A stretch of DNA of 64,000 nt from Centrapalus pauciflorus. Its lineage: Eukaryota; Streptophyta; Magnoliopsida; Asterales; Asteraceae. The DNA lies in the NCBI GenBank assembly GCA_020465985.1, contig JAANYP010002042.1, forward strand, positions 62,001 to 126,000, read 5' to 3'. Positions 24,576-38,116 of this stretch are shown here, in pieces. Position numbers and translations under genes: made by a program. Under the pieces are notes generated by a model. It worked only from the letters and a program-made list of their open reading frames with translations, did not search any database and had not been told where the DNA came from. Every line of letters begins with the position of its first letter. Position 1 is the first letter of the stretch.

Positions 24576-24910
24576 TACGATTGTATAAAAATAAGTTAAT
24601 TTTGTATGTATTAATGACATAATAACTTATTGTATCATTATATTTTTATCATAATAACTAAATAAAAACGTCAAAATGTTAGACATAACAACATTTGATA
24701 TCCACTTTATGTTAATATGATAATATCATCAATGTAACACATTACAGCTAACCGTGGATAATCCTTGATACAATAATACACTCACATTTATGAGTGCATT
24801 GTTTATTTAATGGTAACCATATCTAATCTCGTGTTATGGATCCAAACAAATATTTCAATTAAAACAAACAACTTCAATTATATTATCCTTCCTATTATTA
24901 CGTTATTAAA
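24573..24910. other. AT-rich non-coding stretch inside the Helitron
   Basis: No gene recognised. It is probably an intron or decayed exon of the Helitron gene split by element A. Confidence 0.4.
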
Positions 24911-27600
24911 TTGATGGTAGGTGTCTCTCCTTCAACAATGCCATTGCATGATGTTCCTGTTCGGATTCAACATTGTAATTCTTCACAGTCAATTATCTGT
25001 GATTCCATTTACTCTTCAAAGAGATTGTCTGTTGGAACACATAAGCTTAGAAGGAGACATGTGAATACCACGGATATCCCAGTGACTGATTTGACGATAT
25101 ATGAAGATTCATTTATTGTTGACAACAGAGAGAACGCTACGCTAATCACGACATATCCACATGTAATTCTTACTTTCTTAACCCAAAAACAAACATCGAT
25201 CATTACACATTTTATTTCTTGTGTTTTAATTAAAATGTACAACTTCGGTTATCTCGACCATGGTGACCAAACTGTCATATGTGAAGTCTGTAATGCATAA
25301 TTATGGGGTGCTGAAGGTAATAGAAGCAAAAGAATCGGAAGAAACAAATGTTTTAATCTCTATTGTGGAAATGGCAAGGTTGAGCTCCCAAACTTCAAAA
25401 TGGCTCCTAATTTACTGATGAATCTTTATACATAGCAGGATGCCAAAAGCAAGAATTTCCAAAAAAGTAACAGGCGTTTCAATATGATGTTTTCATTTAC
25501 ATCTTTGGGAGGAAAAGTCGATTCAAAAATAAATAGAGGAAAAACACCTTACGTCTTTAGACTACATGGACAGAACTACCATAATATAGGTAGTTTAATT
25601 CCTCCTACTGTCCAACAAGCAAAATTTGAACAACTTTACATCTATGACGCAGATAATGAAATTCAGTACAGATCGGGTGCAGTCAGGTATGTGTATGTGT
25701 GTCTTTAAAATTTTTATAATTACTTCATACTATTTTGATTTAACATTCACTTTATAATATTTATTTGTATTTTTTTCATCATAATTTAGGAAAGAGGATT
25801 CTAAATCTACAAGTGATGCAATGGATCGTTAAATAATCATGGAACTCAAGGACCTTCTGAATGCCAAGAATATTCTTGTGAGATCATACAGGATGTTTAG
25901 GGACCGGTATAAAGCGAACGATTACAAAGATGTTAGATTGAGGCTTATTGGACGAAGAGATCGTGATGGAAGGACTTATAACCTTCTAACTGCTTCTGAA
26001 GTTGCAGCATTGATTGTTGGTGATATTGTTGACAATTTAGAAAAAAGAGATATCATCATAGAGACCCAATCAGGAAAGTTACAACGAATACATGAACTTC
26101 ATCCTTCCTATCTTGCATTACAATACCCTCTTCTTTTTCCTTACGGAGATGATGGCTATACAGTTGACATTCTTCATAGAGGCGTTATGGATGTTGCATC
26201 TAGCAAGCGTCCAAAATATACAATGAGGGAATTTTTTGCCTATAGGATACAAGATCGCCACAATGAATTTTCGTTGATACTTAATTCTAGAAGGTTGTTT
26301 CAACAGTTTTTGGTTGACGCTAATACCATGATCGAATCCGAACGGTTACGTTTTATACGTAACCAAGAGAAGCTCCTAAGAGTTGAATCTTACAATAATT
26401 TGTCTACGACTTGTGAACAAGGTAACAACGATGCATCATCTACTGGAAAACGTGTCATACTGCCTTCTTCGTTTACCGGTGGCACCAGATAAATGCAGCA
26501 AAATTATTTAGATGCAATGGCACTTTGTAAGTGGTTTGGATATCCTGATCTTTTCTTGACGTTAACTTGCAACCCAAAATGGCCTGAGATTGTGAGGTTT
26601 TTGGAAGACACAAGCCTTCGAGCGAAAGATAGACCTGATATCTTGTGCAGATTATTCAAAATCAAGCTTGATGACCTGATACAAGATTTGAAGAAACATA
26701 ATGTTTTCGGTCCTGTTGCAGATACTATTTTAACTTCTTGAAGACGTTAACTATTTTTTTATCTACATTTTATAAACTCATTTTTATGACACATACACAC
26801 ACATATATATTTTTATATATTTATTTACTTATTGATTTATTTTGCAATTGTGTATACACTAGAGTTTCAAAAGCGTGGATTGCCTCATGGTCACATATGT
26901 GTTTTTTTACATCATGATTGTAAAATCCCAACAGCTGAACACATTGATCCAGTTATATGTGCTGAGATTCCCGATAGAGATGACAACCCTGAACTCTATA
27001 AGTTGGTCAGTGACTTCATGATCCATGGTCCATGTGGCATGGATAATCCAAAATGTGCTTGTACAGTTAATGGAAGATGTACCAAACCAAGAAAATTCAA
27101 TGACAGAACAACAGTTGATGGATATCCAATTTATAGAAGACGTGATGATGGGAATGTCGTTCAAAAGGGTCAAATCCTGGATAACAGATATGTTGTTCCT
27201 TACAATAAGTTTCTTTTGAAACGATACCAGACACATTTAAATGTTGAATGATGCAATCAAGCAGCTTCAATCAAATATCTTTAAATACATTAACAAGGGC
27301 CCTGATAGAGTCACCGCTGTCGTGGTTGGTATGAACAATGTTGAACAAAATCATATTAATGTCGATGAAATAAAAGAGTATTATGATTGCAGGTAATTAT
27401 CTATTTTCAATAAAGTATGTATGATATTTCAAATGATTTACGATGACATTTAATACATTAACCTTATTGTATGCTTTCAGGTATCTATCTGCTTGTGAAG
27501 CCGCATGGAGAATATTTTCATATGATGTTCATTATCGATCTCTTTCAGAGGTTACCATTTCATTTGCCGAGCAGCAGGTTATATATGATGTGAGATGATG
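24911..27600 (+). pseudogene. Helitron Rep region (N-terminal domain and HUH nuclease), decayed
   Basis: The protein resumes at 24911 (MVGVSPSTMPLHDVP). A zinc-finger-like segment follows (YLDHGDQTVICEVCNA, a stop, then LWGAEG...CGNGKVELP), then the Helitron_like_N region. The Rep part has motif 1 (FLTLTCNPKWPEI, near 26560), the HUH motif (GLPHGHICVFLHHD, near 26880) and the catalytic tyrosine region (YYDCRYLSACEAAWRIF) split by an intron. GT-AG introns are visible at 25687-25789 and 27393-27480. Rep nicks DNA and starts rolling-circle transposition. Stops at 25298, 25831, 26490 and 26739, plus shifts near 27250 and 27560, show decay, though catalytic residues survive. The N-terminus lies at 2650-3540, left of gypsy A. 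Confidence 0.88.
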
Positions 27601-29851
27601 TTCTACAAAAGTTGTTTGTATCTTCTACAATGTTTCTTGAGTGGATGAAAAGTAACAACGTCTATCCAGAAGCTCATGAGTTAAGTTTCATTGAATTTCC
27701 TTCCAAGTTTGTTTGGAAAGCAGACAAAAAAACTTGGGCCCCAAGGACAAGAGGGTTTTCAGTTGGTAGAATTAATTATTGGCTGCTATTTGTAGGTGAA
27801 GCACATTTTTTGAGGGTTTTATTAAACAAGGTGAAAGGATCGACATCATTTCAAGACATCCGTACGATTAATAGTACTATACATCCCTCATTCAGGGATG
27901 CTTGCTATGCACTTGAATTGTTGGATGATGACAAGGAGTATATCGAAGCCATCGATGAAGCAAGTAGATATAGAAGTGCATCTTATGTACGTTATTTGTT
28001 TGCGATGTAATTGATATCCGATAGTGTATCAAGACCAGATGTTCTTTGGGAAAAAAGTTGATCAAAAATGTCAGATGACATAATTTATAACCGAAAGAAA
28101 CTGTATAACTCTGCAGGTATTACGTGTACTCTATTCATTATATATTTTATACATTTTTACGACATTTTATGTATTCTGTACTTTACATAAAATTTGTTCA
28201 TATTTTTTTTGCAGCAATGTCACTGAGTGATGATTAACTCAAGGATTTGACTTTGTTTGAGGTTGAGAAAATAATGTGTCGGCTTGGAAGTTCTCTTCGA
28301 AAATTCAAAAACATGCCTTACCCATCAGAAGAGTCTTTATCATTTGCAAGCAATCGGTTAATTTGTGATGAGCTTTCCTATGATAAAGAAGTTTTTGCAG
28401 TTGAAATGCCCAACAGTTCATCAATTTAACCGATGAACAACGTAATGTTTACGAGCAAGTGATGAATGTTGTTGATCGTGATCAAGGTGGAGTTTTCTTC
28501 GTGTATTGATATGGTGGCACGGGGAAAACATTTATTTGGAGAACTTTAGCGTCGGCTATACGATGTAAAGGTGAGATTGTATTGAATGTTGCATCGAGTG
28601 GCATTGCATCACTACTGTTAAGTGGTGGAAGGACAACTCATTCACGATTTTGTATTCCTATCAACCTTAATGAGGATAGTATTTGTAGCATAAATGCAGG
28701 TAGCGATGTAGCACTGCAATTGAAGAAGACTAAGTAGATTATTTGGGATGAAGCCCCTATGGTACATAAGCATGCCTTCGAAGCGTTTGATAGAAATTCA
28801 AGGATATTTTGAGTACAAGTGAGAGATTCAAAGAAGATAAATCATTCGGAGGGAAGGTAATAGTATCTGATGGTGATTTCAGACTAATTCTTCCTGTTAT
28901 AACTAAAGGCAACAGGAACGACATTGTCAATGCAACTCTGAATTCATCATATATCTGGCAACATTGTTGAGTCCTCAAGTTAACGATCAACATGAGACAA
29001 AAAGTTGGGTGTCAAAATCCAGATTTGGACGATATAAAAGAGTTTGCAGACTGGATATTAAATATAGGAGAGAGATTGGCCGGTGAAATTAATGATGGAG
29101 AAGCAAATGTTATGATTCTAAAGATCCCGTAGGTTCACTAATTCAATTTGCCTACCCGGATGTTAATTTCAATTACAAAAGTTAATCTTATTTTCAAGAA
29201 TGAGCAATTCTTGAACCAACTCATGAAGTAGTGGATATCATAAATAATAGGTTGCTTGAATCTTTTGAAAGTGAGGAAAAAGTTTATTTGAGTTCGGACT
29301 CGGTATGTGAGTCTGAGTATTTTCACTCTACCTTTGAAAAGTCCTTATACTCTCCCAATGTGCTTAATGGCATGAAGTTTTCTGGCTTGCCTAATCACAA
29401 ATTGGTTTTAAAAGTTCGTGTTCTAGTTATGTTGCTTCGAAATATTGATCCTGGCGGTTTATGCAATGGTGTCAGACTACAAGTTTTGAAACTTGGAGAG
29501 CGTATTATGAAAGCAAAGATCATATCGGAAAACAACGTTGGTAACATAACTTTTATACCAAGAATGAAACTCATTCCGACTGATAAGAGTTTACCGTTTA
29601 AGATTCAAAGAAAACAATTCCCAATTGCGGTTTGTTTTGCAATGACTATTAACAAAAGTCAAGGACAATTTGTCCAGAGTGTTGACAAGGCTGGTTTTTA
29701 CACATGGACAATTATATGTTGCAGTGTGAAGAGTCATGAGCAGAAACGGATTAAAAATGCTAATCTTAAATAAAGACGGTGAACTTTTAATAAAGACATC
29801 CAATGTTGTATACAAAGAGGTGTTAAATAACTTGTGAAGTTTCTTTTCCAC
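27601..29851 (+). pseudogene. Helitron Pif1-like helicase region, decayed
   Basis: After the Rep tyrosine, the linker WMKSNNVYPEA...FPSKFVW leads to a Pif1-type helicase. Walker A reads YGGTGKTF near 28510, directly after an in-frame stop (VY*YGGTGKT), and Walker B reads IIWDEAPM near 28740 after another stop. The C-terminal motif CFAMTINKSQGQ lies near 29635, as in all Pif1/Helitron helicases. An intron is likely at about 28117-28214 (GTATTACG...TTGCAG). The helicase would unwind DNA during rolling-circle movement. Many stops and shifts make it non-functional. The Helitron 3' hairpin and CTRR end were not found before the solo LTR at 30497. Confidence 0.87.
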
Positions 29852-30491
29852 ATTTATCCATGTAATGCATGTTACAGTGTATTTTTCATATCGTTATATT
29901 ACTTTGTGATATTAGTAATTTAATTTTGAAATTTTCAATATTTGTAATGTTCATAGATTTTATATTTTGTTAAATAATTGATAATCTACTCTTTTTAAAC
30001 AAAATTCGTGTTTTACACAGGTCATAAAGTAGTTTATTTATAAAAGAATTGTGTGACAATAACTTGTTACTATTAAAAATCAAACTTTAATAATAATAAA
30101 AAGACTAAGAAGCTTATATTACAAGCTATTGATACAATGCATTTCAAACTTTAACCACAAAAAACACATCGATTTTTTTTTATAATTAACAATTCAGAAG
30201 TGTAATCACAAAAACAAATGACAAGTCAAAACCATTATCAAAGCCTATCTATACATTGATACATTATACCAATATACATTATTCGTAGAAGTAGGCGACG
30301 TCGTTTTGCATTTAAAGGTTCAAAATCCTGTTCATAACTGGGTTCTAATTCTTTGTATCTCTCCCCACCTTATACTTCTCCTGGATCTTCATTTCCTTCT
30401 TAGTCTTTGCCCATCACATGCAACCCATTATTGGGTTTCGAGTTGTGCTTATTATCCAGCAAGAAATTTAAATGGAATGAAAGTCGACTCC
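29852..30491. other. Unassigned, possible Helitron 3' flank
   Basis: AT-rich. A short frame at 30306-30530 has no recognisable product. No clear hairpin followed by CTAG/CTRR was seen. Before the solo LTR inserted, this was continuous with 34119 onward. Confidence 0.4.
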
Positions 30492-30496
30492 TGTGG
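30492..30496. repeat. Target site duplication of solo LTR, left
   Basis: TGTGG, identical to 34114-34118. Confidence 0.95.
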
Positions 30497-31726
30497 TGTA
30501 ACATCCTCGAATTTAAAATTATTGTATTGAGGTTTATTAAGTTTAAAATTGTAATTTAAGTCGGATCGTATTTTAATTAATTATAAATGTCGGTTACTTT
30601 ATCCAGAAATTGATGATTTAAATTTATTAAGTTAATATGATTATTATTAAGTGGTTGAGTTGATAAAATAAAGATTTAATCTTTATTAATGGAATTTAAG
30701 AAATTGATTGCTATTTTGGAAGAATTAATAAATTAGAGAATTTCTAGTTTTAAATTATTTAAGTATGATGATTTTTAAAGTTATATGGATGATGAAAATA
30801 TGGCACAAATCAGTAACTAAGAAAAATTTGAAAGTTGGGGGTTGAATGTGTAAAAGTTGGAAATAGGGAAATAAAAACACATAAGTCTTTTATTATTTTC
30901 ATTTCAACTCTTTCTCTCTTCTCCCTGCTCTTTTCTCATCTCTCAAAAGAAACCACGGTTCCTCCCTTCTCCAAATCAAGAGACCAACCAAGACATCAAA
31001 TTGGAGGCTGAAACTTCAGATTCGAGTTGCTTTGGAGAAGCTATAACCGTTGCAACAAACAATTTAAGGTAAATAACCCTCTAAAATTGTAATTTAAGGT
31101 TTATGTTTCGGGTTTTGATGAAAACCGAATCTGAGTTTTTACGGTTCAAAGTGTTTATGCATGTTACATATTATGATGGGTTTATATAAATCAAGCGTTG
31201 TGGTAGTTATGTATAAAATTTTAAGCCTTGATTCAAGCTATAAATATGATTTTTCAAGAGTTTAAGTCGAAGGTTCTGTGTGTTGCATAAATACCGAAAC
31301 TACATGGGGGGTGATACCGAAACCTTGATGGTTTCGGTATTACATCTACCGAAACCTCCCCCTATCTACTGAAACTATGTACCGAGACTATACATGTACA
31401 TGCATGATACTGAAACCATAAGCCTGTACCGAAACCCATATAGTACCGAGACCTTTTGAGAACTATCGAAACCATGAAGGTTTCGGTACACACTACCGAA
31501 ACTCTTCATATGCATGGCAATATACTGAAACTTTTTATGACTACTAAAACCCCTATAGCAGGTACCGAAACTCTCAAGGTTTCGGTACATATACCGAAAC
31601 GCACACTCACCTACCGAAACTTTGGATTTAATACAGAAACCTTGAATCTGACCCATGTGAACCGAGAGCAAGTATGGGAAACACTGAAACTTTAAAGGTT
31701 TCGATATTTGATTCTTTCAAGAGCAG

Positions 31727-31806
<80 letters not shown>

Positions 31807-32877
31807 AAGTTGATAAAATAAAGATTTAATCTTTATTAATGGAATTTAAGAAATTGATTGCTATTTTGGAAGAATTAAGAAATTAGAGAATTTCTAGTTT
31901 TAAATTATTTAAGTATGATGATTTTTAAAGTTATATGGATGATGAAAATATGGCACAAATCAGTAACTAAGAAAAATTTGAAAGTTGGGGGTTGAATGTG
32001 TAAAAGTTGGAAATAGGGAAATAAAAAGACATAAGTCTTTTATTATTTTCATTTCAACTCTCTCTCTCTTCTCCCTGCTCTTTTCTCATCTCTCAAAAGA
32101 AACCACGGTTCCTCCCTTCTCCAAATCAAGAGACCAACCAAGACATCAAATTGGAGGCTGAAACTTCAGATTCGAGTTGCTTTGGAGAAGCTATAACCGT
32201 TGCAACAAACAATTTAAGGTAAATAACCCTCTAAAATTGTAATTTAAGGTTTATGTTTCGGGTTTTGATGAAAACCGAATCTGAGTTTTTACGGTTCAAA
32301 GTGTTTATGCATGTTACATATTATGATGGGTTTATATAAATCAAGCGTTGTGGTAGTTATGTATAAAATTTTAAGCCTTGATTCAAGCTATAAATATGAT
32401 TTTTCAAGAGTTTAAGTCGAAGGTTCTGTGTGTTGCATAAATACCGAAACTACATGGGGGGGGGGTACCGAAACCTTGATGGTTTCGGTATTACATCTAC
32501 CGAAACCTCCCCCTATCTACTGAAACTATATACCGAGACTATACATGTACATGCATGATACTGAAACCATAAGCCTGTACCGAAACCCATATAGTACCGA
32601 GACCTTTTGAGAACTACCGAAACCATGAAGGTTTCGGTACACACTACCGAAACTCTTCATATGCATGGCAATATACTGAAACTTTTTATGACTACTGAAA
32701 CCCCTATAGCAGGTACCGAAACTCTCAAGGTTTCGGTACATATACCGAAACCCACACTCACCTACCGAAACTTTGGATTTAATACAGAAACCTTGAATCT
32801 GACCCATGTGAACCGAGACCAAGTATGGGAAACACTGAAACTTTAAAGGTTTCGATATTTGATTCTTTCAAGAGCAG

Positions 32878-32970
<93 letters not shown>

Positions 32971-34113
32971 AAAGTACAGATAAAATCATATGGGTTTGGG
33001 TTTAATTAGAGAAAATAAAATGGAACCGGTCGGACATTCTATAATTCAGACATATTATGGTATTATTAAAGGGATTAATTGGGACCAATAGACCATTCAG
33101 AAAGAGGATTTAAATATGAGTTTCGGTTGTCGGTTCTGAAATGTTGTAATACTTATGATTGTACAAATTGATGCCAATTTGTTAAAGAACACGTAATAAT
33201 GATATGTTTATCATACGGAAATGTAACAGGTCCCTTGTGGTGTTGTTTAACCCACAGTGGGGTACTTTGTGGATCCGGTTGAAAGCCCGTGGAGAAATAA
33301 TATTGCTTAAAGTTTAATAACGCACCCACTGTGAGTACAGTAGATTTCACATGTTTATATCTGTTTTATGTTAAGCTTTGCCTGCTGAGACCTGTTGCTT
33401 CATGATTTGTTTGGAATTCTACTAACTTGCGTAGATTTAGATGCACATTCTTACTTGTTGCATGTCCGTTCGATTGTTGTGCATCTAGTGATGGACCGGT
33501 GGGTCGCATCGATTACTCTGATGTTACTGCGCTATATGACCTGGAGCTGATCCCTCCTAGGCCCGGTAGGCAGTATGTCATCCCCGATCGTACGTTTGTC
33601 TCAGATGATATGTTTAATGCCGAGCTTTGGGCTCGAAGGGGCTGCGGCTCTGGTCCGTACTTGGTGTACGAAGAGGGTATACGATGTTTGTCATCGGTTT
33701 TACCCTTGGGCTTCATAAAAATTTATAAAATGTGTAATCTGTGTATTCACTAAGCGTTCGCTTATCCCTCAGTTGTTGATGTTTTTTTTCAGGAAAAGGA
33801 AAGTCTGCAGCCGGACCGTCTAGCTAGGTCATTTGTTCAAGTGATTGAAGATTATCTACTAATCAGAGTGGTAATTGAATAATGGGATTGTTTTATTATA
33901 TGTAATTGGGATGATTGTAATGTTACTGAGTATGTAGACTTAGAATTGGAACCCTGTAGCACCATAGGGTGTTTGAGACAGTTGTAATATTTTATTTATG
34001 TATTTTATTGCTTCCGCACTTTAATTAAGCTTTCAGATCATTATGTAATATTATGTTTGGTGTTTAATCCTGGGTGTTATGTAATTGTGGTTAAATGTGG
34101 CAAGGGTGTCACA
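30497..34113 (+). mobile_element. Solo LTR of gypsy family A
   Basis: 3617 bp from TGTAACATCC to GGGTGTCACA, flanked by identical 5-bp duplications (TGTGG), with no internal region. It has the two-unit structure, with AT arrays at about 31729-31803 and 32879-32968. It is the product of recombination between the two LTRs of a former complete element. The second unit begins with an 8-bp deletion relative to element A (TTAAGTTGATAA at 31804). The coding-like island (33427-33753) is open here for 108 codons. Confidence 0.96.
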
Positions 34114-34118
34114 TGTGG
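34114..34118. repeat. Target site duplication of solo LTR, right
   Basis: TGTGG, directly after the LTR end. Confidence 0.95.
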
Positions 34119-36005
34119 ATCGCTTCTCAATTCTTACCAGGTATTGAATTTCTTACGCTCTCTGTTCTTCCCCCAATTTGATTTTTCGGCAGTCAGATGT
34201 TCAATACTATCGATACTACTTCCACAAGAAATTTTCCAAAACCAAAATCAATAAAACCTAAAACAACCCGAACGAAAGGTATTGATGAAGCAGGATGGAC
34301 ATAGGTTTCTAAATTTATTTTCAAACAAATAGGTATCAAAAAGAGTTTGGGTTTTTTTAATCGAATTTGCAGGTTTAACGCAACTTGAATTTCGTTTTAT
34401 AAATTAGAATCTTACTTTTTTAGTTTACTGTAATGTTTCTATATGTGAACTTTCTTTTTTTTTTTTTTTGGCAAAACAAGTTTTAGAATTAATTTGGAGA
34501 TAAGGTCGAATTTTTGTTTGGGTTTTAATCTGTTGTCACCCATTTTATCCCAATCCCCCACTGTCCTGGTAAGCTTTTTCAGTTTTTTTTTCAAATTCTT
34601 ACAAGCTACTTGGCAGTTGGCACAAGCTTTGAAATCAAAATCTGACTGAAAACTTTCTATATGATCCTACATGTAAATATAAAGAACTTAGTACTGAAAT
34701 AATGATTTAAAAATATATCTTTAAAAACCAAGGAAAAATCATAGATCTAAAATAACATGATCTAGATTGAAAAACAATTTAATAACGAAAGAAGGGAGAA
34801 AGTCTAGGATTGTTGATAACGTCAATGCAGATCTGGCAGAATTCAAGGAAATGAGTTTGGTAGGTAAGGTTTTGGAGTTCGTTTCTTAATTGGAAGTTTT
34901 AACTGATGAGTTTTTTAAACTAGAGAGGAAGAGATAATGATTATGAATGGATAGTTTTGGTGTTAGGTGGTTTTTAAAAGCAAAACAAGTGCCAAGTGGT
35001 TTTGTATTCTTGCATTTCATGTTTTTTTCCCTTTAAAATAATAATTGGTTCTTTTGTTTTTGACTTAAATTGTTTATAACAATGATATCAACTATTCTCA
35101 TTACTAAAACCATCATAAATATTCTCTTTTGCTTTTACTCTGCTTTTGTTTCTTTTTATGAAACTCTATAGCTTTTAGTTATCTTTTTTGTTTCATTGAG
35201 TTTATTTTGTTTTATTTCTATCACACACGTATGGCTTTTTCTCTTAGTAATATGATAGTTTTTATGAGTTTTATAGAAATCTTTTGCTTCCTTTTGTTTT
35301 CTCTTTCTTTCATTACACTTCGTATGTTGGGTTTACGGTTAGCCACACATTATATTTAATTATTTATCACTCATTTTATTATAATAAGGTGGAGTGTGAG
35401 TTGCTATTTTTATTCTCTTCAGGTTGAGCATTTGTTCATCTCCCGTAGCACACTTCTTTCACTTACAATTAAAATGGTCATTTAATGGTATATATGTTGG
35501 TTTTAAATGTTGGTTTAAAACATCTGTTTCATCGATTTACTAACATTAGTGCATTTGTTGGTTACCTATTTTAAATTAAAAAGAAATCACTTGACATCAT
35601 TACTTATTTAGTTTTCTTTCGTTGTATTTACATTTTCATTGGATTATTTAAATTCCTAGGGCCTTTCGAATTATGTTCTTCAATCGCTTGATATTTGCAT
35701 AGCCTGTCACGGTCAAGGTAATTTAATCATTCTTCAACTTATGTTCAAATTTTATATTGAAACCTTTCAGATAATTACCTTTTATATTATGACTAATTCT
35801 GAGTTTTGCTATGGTTTATGTATTTCTATAATGATCATTTATAAATCCAAATTAATTATATCATCTTGCGTAGTTACCACACATATTCTTTTACCAAAAA
35901 ATGACTGGCCAAAAAAGGCATGAACATGACAATACCATACCAGAGTCATCTACTACTTACTGATTAGTTAGTGAAAATATAAACTTTGATAAGGATTTCA
36001 CATCT
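34119..36005. other. AT-rich stretch before the second Helitron frame
   Basis: No gene recognised. A purine/pyrimidine-mixed leader-like part (34119-34560) with TCTGTTCTTCCCCC is followed by T-rich sequence. It could be the 5' region and first intron of the second Helitron, but no 5'-TC terminus could be fixed. Confidence 0.4.
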
Positions 36006-37281
36006 ATGAGACAAGCTAGAAAAAGAAGAAGGCTATGCAATCTTTCAAGCCCACATAATGAGAATGTTGCAGTTAAGAATTCACATGTCGGTGCTACAAT
36101 CGCCCAACCATTTCAAATAGATATTGATGGCGTTCACAATGAAGAGACATTGGGTCCTGATACAAGATTTCATTTAGAATATCCTATTCAGTCAGCAGCT
36201 ACACTAAAAGAGAGCAAGCATTATAATGTTGCAGTTTTGGGTCATTCCCATGTTGGTTCTAACAAACATGATGCATCTCATGTTTGTTCAACTGGATCTT
36301 CTAATCAAGAAATTAATGTGCATGAGTCTGGAAATTATTTTGTGGTTGAAGAAGTTTACACAAGAATGTCATCTACTCGGGTTGGAAGACTATATATGAC
36401 AAAATCCGATAAAAGAAGACGACATTATTTGGATGAACTTATGCAACAAACAAAAGAAATCGACAAAGGTATCTCTTATGTTTTATGAAAAATATATAGT
36501 TCTTTCATGTACTTTCTTTGATTCATTTTTTGTAATTTATAAGTTATTATGTTATAATGATTACAGACGAATTAGGTGAAAGTGTGGCAACATCTTCTAA
36601 CTCACTAGAAGCTAATATGGCTACAAAATCATCATTTTCCTGGGAAGGAAACGAGAATTGCAGGTGAACTTATGTTATATATAGATAAATCAATACTAAT
36701 TGATACCACTACCTTATAGCATATAATCTATATTTTTGTGCCCATATATTTCTATTTATCAGGTCTTGATGAAAGTGTACGACGCCATTCTTATGAATAT
36801 GGTCAATCAAGTCAAGTGACACTTGATCATATACAAATAAATGACAGAATTGAAAATGTGAAATCAGGTTGTTTTGGGAATCAAAATGAACCACATTCTC
36901 AGGGTAATTTTTCCTTATTCAAAACTTTTTTATATGGTATTATTTTAGTTTATTCTTTTCATGCAGTCTATTTTTTCCTTCATTACTCCTTAACTTTTTT
37001 ATGCAGGTATATCTTCTTTTTATAAAGACCTAGGCAATTGTGATCGAGTGTGTGAACACTGCAGCGCAATCTTTTGGTATGATGAACGAGTTACCACATA
37101 TTTCAAAGATCGAAAGATTCGATACAATCGTTGTTGTGGAGGAGGAAGCGTAGTTATACCAACAGAAAAATAGCCTCCAGACTACATCAAAGGCTTGTAC
37201 AAAGATAGTCAATTCTTGGACAACATACGGGCATATAATCAAATGTTTAGTATGACTTCCTTTGGTGCTCGTTACTACTAA
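36006..37281 (+). pseudogene. Second Helitron protein, N-terminal exons, truncated
   Basis: Four exons can be joined with consistent phase: 36006-36468, 36567-36663, 36763-36903 and 37007 on. Introns start GT and end AG. The product begins RQARKRRRLCN, like the first Helitron. The last exon encodes YKDLGNCDRVCEHCSAIFWYDER and then CCGGGSV, the zinc-finger-like element that precedes the Helitron_like_N domain. A TAG interrupts it near 37171-37173. Similarity to the first copy ends abruptly at SMTSFGA (about 37275), so Rep and helicase are gone. Possibly a truncated non-autonomous derivative. Confidence 0.8.
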
Positions 37282-37929
37282 AATCACAATCTATAAAACA
37301 ACACCACCCTCAGACAAAAAAAAACCCCACAAAATTTAATCACAAATTATAATCCCAAACTATTTAACGATTTTCATTTCTTTAAAAATTAACTATAATC
37401 ATAAATATTTAATCAAATCTATAATCACAAACTATTATTTAAAATTTGAGAGACGAACCTGCCAAAGCTAACCAAAAATTGACAGAGACCTACCAGTGTT
37501 TGTGAGGTAGAGGATGTGACGACCAGGGAGACGTCAAGAGAAGCGAGGTAAGGACTAGCTTCAATGAGACAAGGGAGACGACAGTTGGCGTTGGCAAGGC
37601 TAGGGTTGACATGATTCGATCTCTAGGGTTTCCATTGAAGCTCTAATTGTGAGCAGTGGAGACAACGTCTCTTCGAAAAAAAAATGAAATTTTTTGCTTC
37701 TTGTCCCTAATTTCATTGAAATAAAATGGTTTTCTAAATCTTTGATTTGATATCATATCACAAACCACATTGAATTAAATTGTAAGTTAGTTCTATAAAA
37801 ATAATCTTTATTTTTATATAATTAATATTAATAGGTTGGAAACTCGTATATTATACACGTAATTCACAAAATGATTAAATAGTAAAGATTTATGAATATA
37901 TATAAAATGTTTATTTTATATAGACTAAA
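37282..37929. other. Unassigned sequence after Helitron truncation
   Basis: No product recognised. A less AT-rich part at about 37440-37660 could be a fragment of a host gene leader, but no frame supports that. Confidence 0.35.
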
Positions 37930-38116
37930 TTACATAAATGGTCCCTGTGGTTTATATGAAATTACGGTTTTGGTCCCTCAAAAAATTTTATTACACCACA
38001 AGTCCCTAAAATCGAAAAGTTGTAACATTTGGTCCCTGAAACTAACGGCGGTTAACTCGAGCCATTAGTTTCTGGGGCATTTTTGTCCTTTTGAATTTCA
38101 GGGACCATTTGTGTAC
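37930..38116. mobile_element. Short MITE-like element with GGTCCCTG repeats
   Basis: The ends are imperfect inverted repeats: TACATAAATGGTCCCTG at the left and CAGGGACCATTTGTGTA at the right. Inside are further GGTCCCT words. No target duplication was clear. Sequences with this motif are widespread in plant genomes; class uncertain. Confidence 0.5.

Noticed and set aside
24405..24599. His/Thr-rich frame
   Set aside because: Translation of the CA/TA microsatellite.
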